Source: Ghiorsea sp. (GTDB lineage Bacteria > Pseudomonadota > Zetaproteobacteria > Mariprofundales > Mariprofundaceae). From it: a stretch of 5,432 nucleotides of DNA. Position 1 is the first letter of the stretch. Every line of letters starts with the position of its first letter. The notes beneath the pieces are model-generated. The model did not search any database, had not been told where the DNA came from, and was given only the letters and a program-made list of their open reading frames with translations. Positions 1-5,332 of the stretch are shown piece after piece. Position numbers and translations under genes: made by a program. The stretch spans positions 1 to 5,432 of the forward strand of contig JALUWH010000318.1 of the NCBI GenBank assembly GCA_027019685.1. The letters are read 5' to 3'.

Positions 1-41
1 GCTCTATCACCTCTTGAACTGTCCAGCTTAACTCTCATGTA

Positions 42-109
42 AAAGGCAGGTACTTACATTCCGAACGGTGTTTAAACACGCATGACCCGCTTTAGTGTGT
101 CCTGCCTTT
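42..109. repeat. Inverted repeat pair enclosing a 12-bp palindrome
   Basis: AAAGGCAGG at 42-50 is the exact reverse complement of CCTGCCTTT at 101-109, giving 9-bp arms around a 50-base interior. Inside lies the perfect palindrome GTGTTTAAACAC at 68-79. No credible gene covers it: a 65-codon minus-strand frame through 28-225 resembles no family I know and follows the repeats. It belongs with the further inverted repeats at 110-324, so it may be part of a mobile-element remnant, a dispersed repeat or a structured RNA. Confidence 0.5.
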
Positions 110-137
110 GAATTGCTGTACTTAACTGTAGCAATTC
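110..137. repeat. Short hairpin-forming inverted repeat
   Basis: GAATTGCT at 110-117 pairs exactly with AGCAATTC at 130-137. In RNA the stem could extend inward by two G-U pairs and one A-U pair. It starts directly after the right arm of the preceding inverted repeat, so the two structures stack end to end. There is no T-tract on either side, so it does not look like an intrinsic terminator. Confidence 0.45.
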
Positions 138-168
138 CCTCATCAGAAAGCATAGGATGACCATCTTC

Positions 169-284
169 CCCCTTGCTATAGCTGCGCCGAAACATAAGCT
201 GGGAGAAGGGATAAAAGCAAAACACGTGCTTTGTTTTGCGCCCGATTTCCAGCTTTGGTGAGGGTATACGCAGCTATTTCAGGG
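169..284. repeat. Nested, roughly 115-base imperfect inverted repeat
   Basis: Three perfect arm pairs are nested in order: ATAGCTGCG (178-186) with CGCAGCTAT (269-277); AAGCTGG (196-202) with CCAGCTT (249-255); GCAAAACA (217-224) with TGTTTTGC (232-239, 7-base loop). Outside the first pair, CCCTTGCT and the region ending in AGGG continue the match with a mismatch and a bulge. This could fold as one long interrupted hairpin on either strand. I do not recognise the element. A non-autonomous mobile element, a REP/MITE-like repeat or a structured RNA downstream of msrAB are all possible. Confidence 0.5.
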
Positions 285-296
285 ACCCTTTCTTTG

Positions 297-333
297 GTTC
301 TTTCTTGGGGAAGCAAGAAAGAACGAAGTTTTT
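297..333 (+). terminator. Perfect 11-bp stem-loop followed by T5; probably a dispersed palindromic repeat
   Basis: GTTCTTTCTTG (297-307) and CAAGAAAGAAC (314-324) form a perfect 11-bp stem with a 6-base loop (GGGAAG). On the plus strand it is followed after four bases by TTTTT (329-333), which suits an intrinsic terminator for plus-strand transcription. The minus side has no T-run, so it is a poor terminator for msrAB. From memory, very similar stems flanked by CCAAAGAAAGG occur as dispersed intergenic repeats in many proteobacteria, so this may be such a repeat rather than a dedicated terminator. Confidence 0.45.
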
Positions 334-438
334 ACTGCAAGGTTTTAGCTTCATATAGCACTATAAGCTTGCACAAAACAAATGAAACACGGCATATTAT
401 CGTTGCTATCTATAAGTTTTATAGTTTCTGAGGAGAGT

Positions 439-1506
439 CTATTTAAACAGCTTTACAAACTCAGATAAACCCTGCTTCTCAAGCTCATCCACAGGCACAA
501 AACGCAAGGATGCGGAATTGATACAATAGCGAAGCCCCGTTGGTTTTGGACCATCATTAAACACATGCCCCAAATGAGAATCAGCTTTTTTACTGCGCAG
601 TTCCGTACGCGTATAAAACAAACCATTATCCTCTTTCTCTACAATATTGGCAGGCACCAATGGACGAGTAAAGCTCGGCCAACCTGTGCCTGAATCAAAC
701 TTATCCAGTGAACTGAATAAAGGTTCACCCGATACAATATCAACATAAATACCAGCTTCTTTATTATCCCAATATTTATTCTTAAATGGTGGTTCTGTAC
801 CATTTTCTTGTGTGACTTCATATTGCAATGGTGTGAGCTTTTCTTTCAAATCTGCTTTGGACATATCTTCATTACGATTCTTTCCCCATACACTATCCAA
901 GAAATCATCACGCCCTGAACCACGACGATAATACCAATACCGCAATGGATTCTTTTTGTAATAATCTTGATGATAATCTTCGGCTGGATAAAAAACTGGT
1001 GCAGGTTTAATTGGTGTTACAATCGGTTTATCAAACTTCTTACTTTTGATGAGTGCTGCTTTAGAAGCTTCTGCCAACTGCCTTTGCTCATCATTCAAAT
1101 AAAAAATACCTGTCGTATAAGCATAACCGCGATCAACAAACTGCCCCCCATCATCAGTTGGGTTGATTTGATGCCAGAATACATCCAATAGCTTTTCATA
1201 ACTTACCACGCTTGGGTTGAATGTAACTTCCACAGCCTCCAAATGCCCACCTGCCACATAATTTTGGTAAGTAGGATTCTTGGTTTTTCCTGTGGTATAA
1301 CCTGATACCACAGACAATACCCCAGGAACATGCTCAAAAGGCTTTTCCATACACCAAAAACAGCCGCCTGCAAAAATAGCCTTTGAAGTTGTTTGTGACA
1401 TATTTTTACCCTCCTGCATGGATGCGCTTTCTTCTGCTTGGATTTGCAATGGCATCATTATGACTATGAAAACCAGTGCTGCGATGTATTGTATTCGTGT
1501 CAACAT
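439..1506 (-). CDS. msrAB: Exported bifunctional methionine sulfoxide reductase MsrA-MsrB fusion
   Basis: A 355-residue enzyme reducing both epimers of methionine sulfoxide in proteins. Residues 1-24 are a Sec-type signal peptide (hydrophobic core 8-20, likely cut after QIQA), so the full-length product acts in the periplasm. The MsrA domain (about 42-195) has the catalytic motif GCFWCMEKPF with C49 and the partner C52, plus GHLEAVEV and YPAEDYHQDYY. The MsrB domain (about 217-338) has SGTGWPSFTRPL, SHLGHVFNDGP and the catalytic C328 in RYCINSASLRF. It is the zinc-free type: the usual CxxC pairs are absent. The common resolving cysteine is also missing, because T274 stands where many MsrAB fusions have SGCGW. 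C49, C52 and C328 are the only cysteines, and there is no N-terminal thioredoxin-like domain as in neisserial PilB. The start at 1506 has AAAGGAAAGG upstream. The gene follows the histidine kinase by 82 bases on the same strand, so co-transcription is likely; I see no convincing promoter in the gap. Confidence 0.96.
   Translation of the reverse strand: MLTRIQYIAALVFIVIMMPLQIQAEESASMQEGKNMSQTTSKAIFAGGCFWCMEKPFEHVPGVLSVVSGYTTGKTKNPTYQNYVAGGHLEAVEVTFNPSVVSYEKLLDVFWHQINPTDDGGQFVDRGYAYTTGIFYLNDEQRQLAEASKAALIKSKKFDKPIVTPIKPAPVFYPAEDYHQDYYKKNPLRYWYYRRGSGRDDFLDSVWGKNRNEDMSKADLKEKLTPLQYEVTQENGTEPPFKNKYWDNKEAGIYVDIVSGEPLFSSLDKFDSGTGWPSFTRPLVPANIVEKEDNGLFYTRTELRSKKADSHLGHVFNDGPKPTGLRYCINSASLRFVPVDELEKQGLSEFVKLFK
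1399..1415 (-). promoter_or_regulatory. Internal ribosome binding site and alternative start within msrAB
   Basis: On the minus strand AGGAGGG (1409-1415) lies 7 bases before an in-frame ATG (1399-1401, Met36). This is closer to the ideal Shine-Dalgarno sequence than the one before Met1. Met36 lies after the signal peptide and just before the MsrA fold (MSQTTSKAIFAGGCFWC), where a cytoplasmic MsrA would begin. Initiation here would give a 320-residue enzyme without signal peptide. Motif, spacing and frame are seen directly; use of the site is inferred. Confidence 0.5.
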
Positions 1507-1588
1507 ATAAACTTACCTTTCCTTTTAAGATTGAATATATGATACAGCAAAATATTCACACAGTAGTCTCAAATTCATTACAAATATA

Positions 1589-3052
1589 TCACAGTAAAAA
1601 ATAAAGCTTAAAGGTAAAGGTTGTGCCTTCACCTTCAACACTGCTCACCTCAATACCGCTTTGATGCAAGGTTAAAATACGTTTTACAATCGCCAGACCC
1701 AAGCCTGCATGTTCACTGCCACGATGAGCATTATTCACCTGATACAATGGATCAAAAATCTTATCCAATGCATCAGAAGCAATACCGCAACCTGTATCTG
1801 CAATGCTTACTAGCACACTCGTTTCACTAGCCTGCAATCTTATCACAATGCTATCGCCCTGCTTGACATGGCGAAGTGCATTACCAATTAAATTTTCAAA
1901 TACACGCTGAATCAGCGCAATATCTGCTTGCACAAAAGGTATATTCATATCACCGCGCATGCTTAATACCACACCTTGTTGCTTAGCAGAAGGCTCAAAT
2001 TGTTGCACAATATCTTGGACTAATTCAGGCAACGAAAAGGATTCGATACAAGGTGCTGTATCCAAAGTATCTAGCCTTGCCATTTCAAACAATTCATCCA
2101 CCAAGTCTTTCAAACGATGGCTAAATTGAATCGCACGTTTGGTGTATTCATCGCGTTGTGTTACATCCAAATCAGCGGCTTTAATGTCCAAAGTTTCCAA
2201 GTAGCCATGCAATGCTGCCAAAGGCGTGCGTAAATCATGAGAAAGGCTGGCAAATAAATCTCTACGCTTGCTATCCTGCTCAGAAATTTGTTTCAATTGC
2301 TGCACAATCTGCTTTGCCATCAATGCCACATTTCTTTCCAATTGGTTCAATTCATTCGAGCCTTGTGTCACATCAAAATCTGGCAATGATTGAAATTCAC
2401 TCTGGCGAAACATATCCACTTGTTTGGATAATTTTCGCAAACGTTTGGTAATGGGATAAAAGACCAACAACCCAACCAGCAACCCAATCAATAAAGCAAC
2501 ACCCACCACCCATGCGCCTAAATGTAACAATTCTTTATCCCGTGCTAACTGCTCTACTTGATCGTATTGCTCGCCCCTTAAAATCACATACAAATAACCA
2601 CTGGGATTTTTCACCATGGGAATCGGTGTTACAGAAAACACTTTTTTTCTATTCTCGGCTCTTGGATCATCACCAAGTAAAGGAAACATCGCATTGCCTT
2701 TCAAAAAAGTTCGAATGGGCTGGAGTGAAACATGGGTTCTATGCACCTGACCAGGGTCGGCTGAATAAGATAAAATCTTACCATCCAAATCCAGCAAATA
2801 AATTTCAATACTGGGATTCACACTCATATAAGCCATAAACATATCTTTCAATGCTTGTTGATTAAGCTTGTTCTCTCGTACAAGGTTCCGTTCTGCAACC
2901 AATACCTTAGCTAAATCACGATTCAAAACCTGCTCGGTGTATTGCGTGTTCTTTTGTACGGTTGTCACCATGAAAACAGCATAAATCAAACCCACCAGAC
3001 TCAATGCCAGCGCCAATGCCAGCGCAAACTTTGCATACAGACTATGTATCAC
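1589..3052 (-). CDS. Membrane sensor histidine kinase (HAMP, HisKA, HATPase_c) with Cache-like periplasmic domain
   Basis: A 487-residue sensor kinase that should autophosphorylate on H272 and pass phosphate to the adjacent regulator. In order: transmembrane helix about 8-30; periplasmic domain about 31-177; second helix about 178-199; HAMP linker about 200-252; HisKA with H-box LFASLSHDLRTPL; ATPase domain with N-box FENLIGNALRHV (N387, N391), G1 box ADTGCGI (D419), F-box FDPLYQV and G2 box GLGLAIVK. The catalytic set is complete. The periplasmic part contains IEIYLLDLDGKILSYSADP and PSGYLYVILRG, which look like the strands of a PAS-like Cache sensor domain; this is inference from pattern. 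It also carries MFMAYM (71-76). The start is GTG at 3052, overlapping the regulator stop as GTGA, so the two are translationally coupled. The signal is unknown; the neighbouring msrAB and Met-rich gene suggest oxidative or metal stress. Confidence 0.95.
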   Translation of the reverse strand: MIHSLYAKFALALALALSLVGLIYAVFMVTTVQKNTQYTEQVLNRDLAKVLVAERNLVRENKLNQQALKDMFMAYMSVNPSIEIYLLDLDGKILSYSADPGQVHRTHVSLQPIRTFLKGNAMFPLLGDDPRAENRKKVFSVTPIPMVKNPSGYLYVILRGEQYDQVEQLARDKELLHLGAWVVGVALLIGLLVGLLVFYPITKRLRKLSKQVDMFRQSEFQSLPDFDVTQGSNELNQLERNVALMAKQIVQQLKQISEQDSKRRDLFASLSHDLRTPLAALHGYLETLDIKAADLDVTQRDEYTKRAIQFSHRLKDLVDELFEMARLDTLDTAPCIESFSLPELVQDIVQQFEPSAKQQGVVLSMRGDMNIPFVQADIALIQRVFENLIGNALRHVKQGDSIVIRLQASETSVLVSIADTGCGIASDALDKIFDPLYQVNNAHRGSEHAGLGLAIVKRILTLHQSGIEVSSVEGEGTTFTFKLYFLL

Positions 3053-3765
3053 GACTGAACACCGAATTTATAACCCACACCCCATACGGTAAGAATATGT
3101 ACAGGGTTGGCTGGATCTTCTTCAATCTTAATCCGCAAACGATTGATATGCGTATTTACAGTATGATCATAGCCCTCAAATTGATAACCCCATACTTGAT
3201 CCAATAATTGTGTGCGATTGAATACTTGCCCTGGGTGCTTGGCAAAATAAACCAATAAATCAAATTCTTTGGCAGTTAAATTGATGGGTTTACCTGCAAT
3301 ACAAACTTCTCGTTTGGCAAATGAAATGGATAAATCCCCTATTTGGATATCATCATCTTGAACAGCGCTTTGCCGATGTTGTGCCAAGGCTTCCACACTA
3401 CGGAATTGCGCTTTTATTCTGGCAAGCAACTCAGGAATACTAAAAGGCTTGGTAATATAATCATCCGCGCCTACTTCCAAACCCACAACCCTATCCAACT
3501 CGGAGGATTTAGATGTCAGCATCATGATTGGAATGTAGTCGCCTTGTTCACGCATACGTTTACACACTTCAATACCATCCATCACAGGCAGCATGATATC
3601 CAACACCACAAGGTCATATGTATTTTTATCATATAAACTTAATGCCTGACCACCATCATAAGCTATATCCGCTTCACAATGGATATCGCCCACATGCAAA
3701 GCCAATAAATCAGCTAAATCTTTATTATCCTCAACAATAAGTATCTTTTTCTTTGTCATATTCAA
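3049..3765 (-). CDS. OmpR/PhoB-family response regulator
   Basis: A DNA-binding response regulator of 236-238 residues, normal for the family. Numbering from the ATG at 3759: the receiver domain (1-118) has the acidic pair E10/D11, phosphoacceptor D54 in VVLDIMLPVMDG, T82 and K104 in ITKPF. The C-terminal winged helix (about 138-233) shows LTAKEFDLL, VWGYQF, VNTHINRLRIKI and WGVGYKF, the standard OmpR/PhoB pattern. The first in-frame start is TTG at 3765, with AGGTAG 6 bases upstream; ATG at 3759 begins MTKKKILIVEDN, the usual family start, but then the Shine-Dalgarno spacing is about 12. Either is possible. It is first in the operon and overlaps the kinase start by 4 bases. Three tandem 11-bp repeats lie about 50 bases upstream and are likely its own binding sites. 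Confidence 0.96.
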   Translation of the reverse strand: MNMTKKKILIVEDNKDLADLLALHVGDIHCEADIAYDGGQALSLYDKNTYDLVVLDIMLPVMDGIEVCKRMREQGDYIPIMMLTSKSSELDRVVGLEVGADDYITKPFSIPELLARIKAQFRSVEALAQHRQSAVQDDDIQIGDLSISFAKREVCIAGKPINLTAKEFDLLVYFAKHPGQVFNRTQLLDQVWGYQFEGYDHTVNTHINRLRIKIEEDPANPVHILTVWGVGYKFGVQS

Positions 3766-3810
3766 CCAATACTACCTGATTTGATAAATTTTGTCCTTCG
3801 GGGCATGGCA

Positions 3811-3843
3811 TATGTGTATCATAGATATATCACATATGTATCA
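3811..3843. promoter_or_regulatory. Three tandem 11-bp repeats, probable response-regulator binding sites
   Basis: TATGTGTATCA (3811-3821), TAGATATATCA (3822-3832) and CATATGTATCA (3833-3843) lie head to tail without gaps. Seven of eleven columns are invariant, with consensus YAKRTRTATCA (TGATAYRYATR on the other strand). An 11-bp period places each unit on the same helix face, as in OmpR/PhoB-family direct-repeat sites. A dyad, ATATGTG (3810-3816) with CACATAT (3831-3837), overlaps the array. It lies between the divergent response-regulator gene and Met-rich gene, so it could control both. Repeats and spacing are seen; regulator identity is inferred. Confidence 0.6.
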
Positions 3844-3846
3844 CGT

Positions 3847-3852
3847 TATAAA
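3847..3852 (+). promoter_or_regulatory. Candidate -10 element for the Met-rich gene
   Basis: TATAAA lies 3 bases after the last 11-bp repeat and matches the sigma-70 -10 consensus at five of six positions. Nothing like TTGACA is found at the right distance upstream; that position falls within the repeats. This would suit a promoter that needs an activator bound over the -35 region. The resulting leader would be about 95 bases. The region is AT-rich, so a chance match is quite possible. Confidence 0.25.
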
Positions 3853-3953
3853 AAAGTTATCACCCTGTGAGAGTTCTGTGTTGAATTTATGTAAGGCTTG
3901 CATCGGGATCTGAATTATATCCCATAAAAATATGAATAACCCATGGAGAAATC

Positions 3954-4328
3954 ATGATGAAAAGAACAATAACAACAGTCATAGCTTTATGCTTGGCATC
4001 AATACTTATGGCATGCAATGCAATGGCAGAGCATGATATGAAAAATGATGGCATGATGAAGAAAGGCAGCATGTCAGACGATAAGATGATGCACGATAAG
4101 ATGATGCACGATAAGATGATGCACGATAAGATGATGCACGATAAGAAAATGATGCATGATAAGAAAATGATGCATGATAAGAAAATGATGCATGATAAGA
4201 AAATGATGCATGATAAGAAAATGATGCATGATAAGAAAATGATGAAAGACGACGGTATGATGAAGAAAGGTAGCATGTCAGATGATAAAATGATGAAAGA
4301 TGACAGCATGATGAAAAAAACGATGTAG
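3954..4328 (+). CDS. Exported methionine-rich repeat protein, pentapeptide MXKDX type
   Basis: A 124-residue protein with an N-terminal export signal and a low-complexity mature part. Cleavage is either by signal peptidase I after AMA (residue 25) or as a lipoprotein at C21 (LMAC, an imperfect lipobox). The mature part of about 99 residues has 32 Met and 10 His, is otherwise mostly Lys and Asp, and has no Cys or aromatic residue. Residues 44-63 are four KMMHD units and 64-93 five KKMMHD units; then comes a KKMMKD variant. A 15-residue module, DGMMKKGSMSDDKMM, flanks the array at both ends (32-46, 100-114). MMKDD units match the MXKDX repeat-protein family known in proteobacteria. GGAG stands 5 bases before ATG 3954 and 8 before the in-frame ATG 3957. 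It is divergent from the regulator-kinase-msrAB operon. I infer a sacrificial methionine pool for oxidants, recycled by MsrAB; Cu(I)/Ag(I) binding by Met and His is the alternative. No enzymatic motif is present. Confidence 0.88.
   Translation: MMKRTITTVIALCLASILMACNAMAEHDMKNDGMMKKGSMSDDKMMHDKMMHDKMMHDKMMHDKKMMHDKKMMHDKKMMHDKKMMHDKKMMHDKKMMKDDGMMKKGSMSDDKMMKDDSMMKKTM
4047..4295 (+). repeat. Duplicated 45-bp module flanking the repeat array
   Basis: Segments 4047-4091 and 4251-4295 each encode DGMMKKGSMSDDKMM with no amino-acid difference. The DNA copies differ at five positions, all silent third-codon changes (GAT/GAC, GGC/GGT twice, GAC/GAT, AAG/AAA). The duplication is therefore older than the near-identical central repeats, and the peptide sequence appears to have been kept by selection. 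Confidence 0.85.
4081..4248 (+). repeat. Two adjoining in-frame tandem arrays: 15 bp x 4, then 18 bp x 5 plus a variant
   Basis: Positions 4081-4140 are four identical copies of ATAAGATGATGCACG. Positions 4141-4230 are five identical copies of ATAAGAAAATGATGCATG, and 4231-4248 is a sixth that ends GATGAAAG. The 18-mer equals the 15-mer plus one AAA codon and a silent CAC-to-CAT change. Identity within each array points to recent expansion by slippage or unequal recombination. Both units are multiples of three, so copy-number change alters protein length without a frameshift. Confidence 0.95.
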
Positions 4329-4334
4329 CCTAGG

Positions 4335-4375
4335 GAAGCTTGGGCATGCGATGTCCAAGCTTCTGTATTTATATT
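4335..4375 (+). terminator. Strong stem-loop between convergent Met-rich gene and sucD
   Basis: GAAGCTTGGGCAT (4335-4347) pairs with ATGTCCAAGCTTC (4351-4363) over 13 positions, one of them G-U, with a 3-base loop. It begins 6 bases after the stop of the Met-rich gene and is followed by the T-rich TGTATTTATATT. It fits an intrinsic terminator for the plus-strand gene. Transcripts of sucD also run into it 31 bases after their stop, but the T-tract on that side is absent, so termination in that direction is less certain. Confidence 0.7.
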
Positions 4376-4393
4376 CGAGACAATAAACAGACT

Positions 4394-5260
4394 TTAAAGC
4401 AAATCTAGCATACGTTGTCCAAGCAATGTTGGATTATGCTCAATGGCTACACCAGCATCTTGTAAAGCTGTATATTTGGCTTCGGCTGTGCCTTTACCAC
4501 CAGAAATAATAGCACCTGCATGACCCATGCGTTTACCACTGGGTGCTGTCGCGCCAGCAATAAATGCAGTGATGGGTTTTGAAATATGATGTTTGATATA
4601 TGCAGCAGCGTGTTCTTCATCAGCACCACCAATTTCACCAATCATAACTACGCCTTCGGTTTGTTCATCGGCTTCAAAAAGCTTCAATGCATCGATAAAA
4701 TCCATGCCATGAATCGGATCACCACCCATGCCAATGCATGTACTCTGACCCAAACCCACACGTGTAAGTTGATCTACCGCTTCATAAGTGAGCGTGCCCG
4801 AGCGTGAAATCACACCCACTCGACCCGCTTTGTGAATATGAGCAGGCATAATGCCAATTTTTGCTTCACCCGGCGTGATAATACCAGGGCAGTTCGGACC
4901 AATCAGCACAGCACTGCTATCTTTCAGCTTTTCTTTCACATTCAACATATCCAACACGGGTATGCCTTCTGTAATACATACAATCAAACCCAAGCCAGCA
5001 TCGGCAGCTTCCACAATCGCATCAGCAGCAAAGCGTGGCGGCACAAAAATCACTGTCGCCTCTGCACCTTCTTCTCGCACAGCATCTGCCACTGAATCAA
5101 ACACAGGTTTACCCAGATGAGTTTGTCCGCCCTTTTTAGGCGTAACGCCGCCCACAAAATTGGTGCCATAAGCCAGCATTTGCTCAGAATGAAATGTGCC
5201 TTGCTTGCCTGTAAAACCTTGGCAAATCACGCGGGTATTTTTATCCAGTAATACACTCAT
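4394..5260 (-). CDS. sucD: Succinyl-CoA ligase (ADP/GDP-forming), alpha subunit
   Basis: SucD, 288 residues, the usual length. With SucC it converts succinyl-CoA, phosphate and a nucleoside diphosphate to succinate, CoA and the triphosphate in the cytoplasmic TCA cycle. The N-terminal CoA-binding Rossmann domain shows GFTGKQGTFH (15-24) and the family segments GGVTPKKGG and VFDSVADA. GPNCPGIITPGE (121-132) and SRSGTLTYE follow, then GGDPIHGMDF. The phosphorylated active-site histidine is H247 in RMGHAGAI. The start at 5260 is preceded at 7 bases by AAGGA. It is intact and ordinary. The gene upstream on the same strand is not recognisable as sucC, normally its neighbour, and a REP-like palindrome lies between, so sucD may have its own transcript or may have been separated from sucC. 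Confidence 0.97.
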   Translation of the reverse strand: MSVLLDKNTRVICQGFTGKQGTFHSEQMLAYGTNFVGGVTPKKGGQTHLGKPVFDSVADAVREEGAEATVIFVPPRFAADAIVEAADAGLGLIVCITEGIPVLDMLNVKEKLKDSSAVLIGPNCPGIITPGEAKIGIMPAHIHKAGRVGVISRSGTLTYEAVDQLTRVGLGQSTCIGMGGDPIHGMDFIDALKLFEADEQTEGVVMIGEIGGADEEHAAAYIKHHISKPITAFIAGATAPSGKRMGHAGAIISGGKGTAEAKYTALQDAGVAIEHNPTLLGQRMLDLL

Positions 5261-5274
5261 ATACCTTTCCTTAA

Positions 5275-5318
5275 TCTCTCTCCCTCGCCCTTCTTAAGGG
5301 AGAGAATTGGGGTGAGGG
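5275..5318. repeat. REP-like intergenic palindrome
   Basis: The stretch TCTCTCTCCC...GGTGAGGG can fold in alternative ways: CCCTT/AAGGG (5288-5292 with 5296-5300, 3-base loop) continuing through a mismatch into GAG/CTC; or CTCTCCC (5278-5284) with GGGAGAG (5298-5304); or CCCTCGCC (5282-5289) with GGTGAGGG (5311-5318), one pair G-U. From memory, the theme CCCTCACCC with CTCTCCC/GGGAGAG is a widespread REP-type repeat in proteobacteria. It fills the gap between the upstream gene's stop and the ribosome binding site of sucD. Confidence 0.6.
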
Positions 5319-5332
5319 TTCAGGATGAACCC
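5316..5332. repeat. 6-bp stem hairpin over the stop codon of the upstream gene
   Basis: GGGTTC (5316-5321) pairs exactly with GAACCC (5327-5332) around a 5-base loop. On the minus strand it spans the TGA of the partial gene at 5320-5432 and abuts the REP-like palindrome. No T-run follows on the minus strand, so it is not a classical terminator; it may be part of the composite palindromic element. Confidence 0.4.

Noticed and set aside
28..225. Minus-strand 65-codon frame beneath the inverted repeats
   Set aside because: No recognisable family, no clear ribosome binding site, and its sequence follows the arms of several inverted repeats, which explains it better than a protein.
410..424. CTATAA-GTT-TTATAG hairpin just after msrAB as a terminator
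   Set aside because: The stem is only A-T rich with six pairs and has no T-tract on the minus strand; too weak to call.
231..431. Plus-strand 66-codon frame through the 11-bp stem-loop
   Set aside because: It starts inside an inverted-repeat arm and runs through the terminator-like hairpin; composition looks like translated repeat DNA.
1540..1591. Isolated TGATAC and TGATATAT motifs before msrAB, resembling the 11-bp repeat unit
   Set aside because: Single copies in opposite orientations without 11-bp phasing, in AT-rich DNA, one overlapping the kinase stop codon; not enough for a binding site.
3792..3805. Small hairpin TGTCC-TTCG-GGGCA in the leader of the response-regulator gene
   Set aside because: Only five pairs including one G-U, and on the transcribed minus strand the loop is CGAA, not the stable UUCG; no T-run gives it a terminator role.
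3943..3957. Tiny leader frame ATG GAG AAA TCA TGA overlapping the start of the Met-rich gene
   Set aside because: Its ATG overlaps the Shine-Dalgarno of the real gene and it has no ribosome binding site of its own; chance is sufficient.
4081..4248. CRISPR array
   Set aside because: The repeats are contiguous 15- and 18-mers with no unique spacers and lie in frame within a coding sequence.
3887..4309. Minus-strand 140-codon frame with hydrophobic repeats, antisense to the Met-rich gene
   Set aside because: Repeat units of 15 and 18 bp keep all frames open, so a long antisense frame is expected. The membrane-like look comes from the complement of Met/Lys/Asp/His codons, and the silent changes protect the plus-strand peptide.
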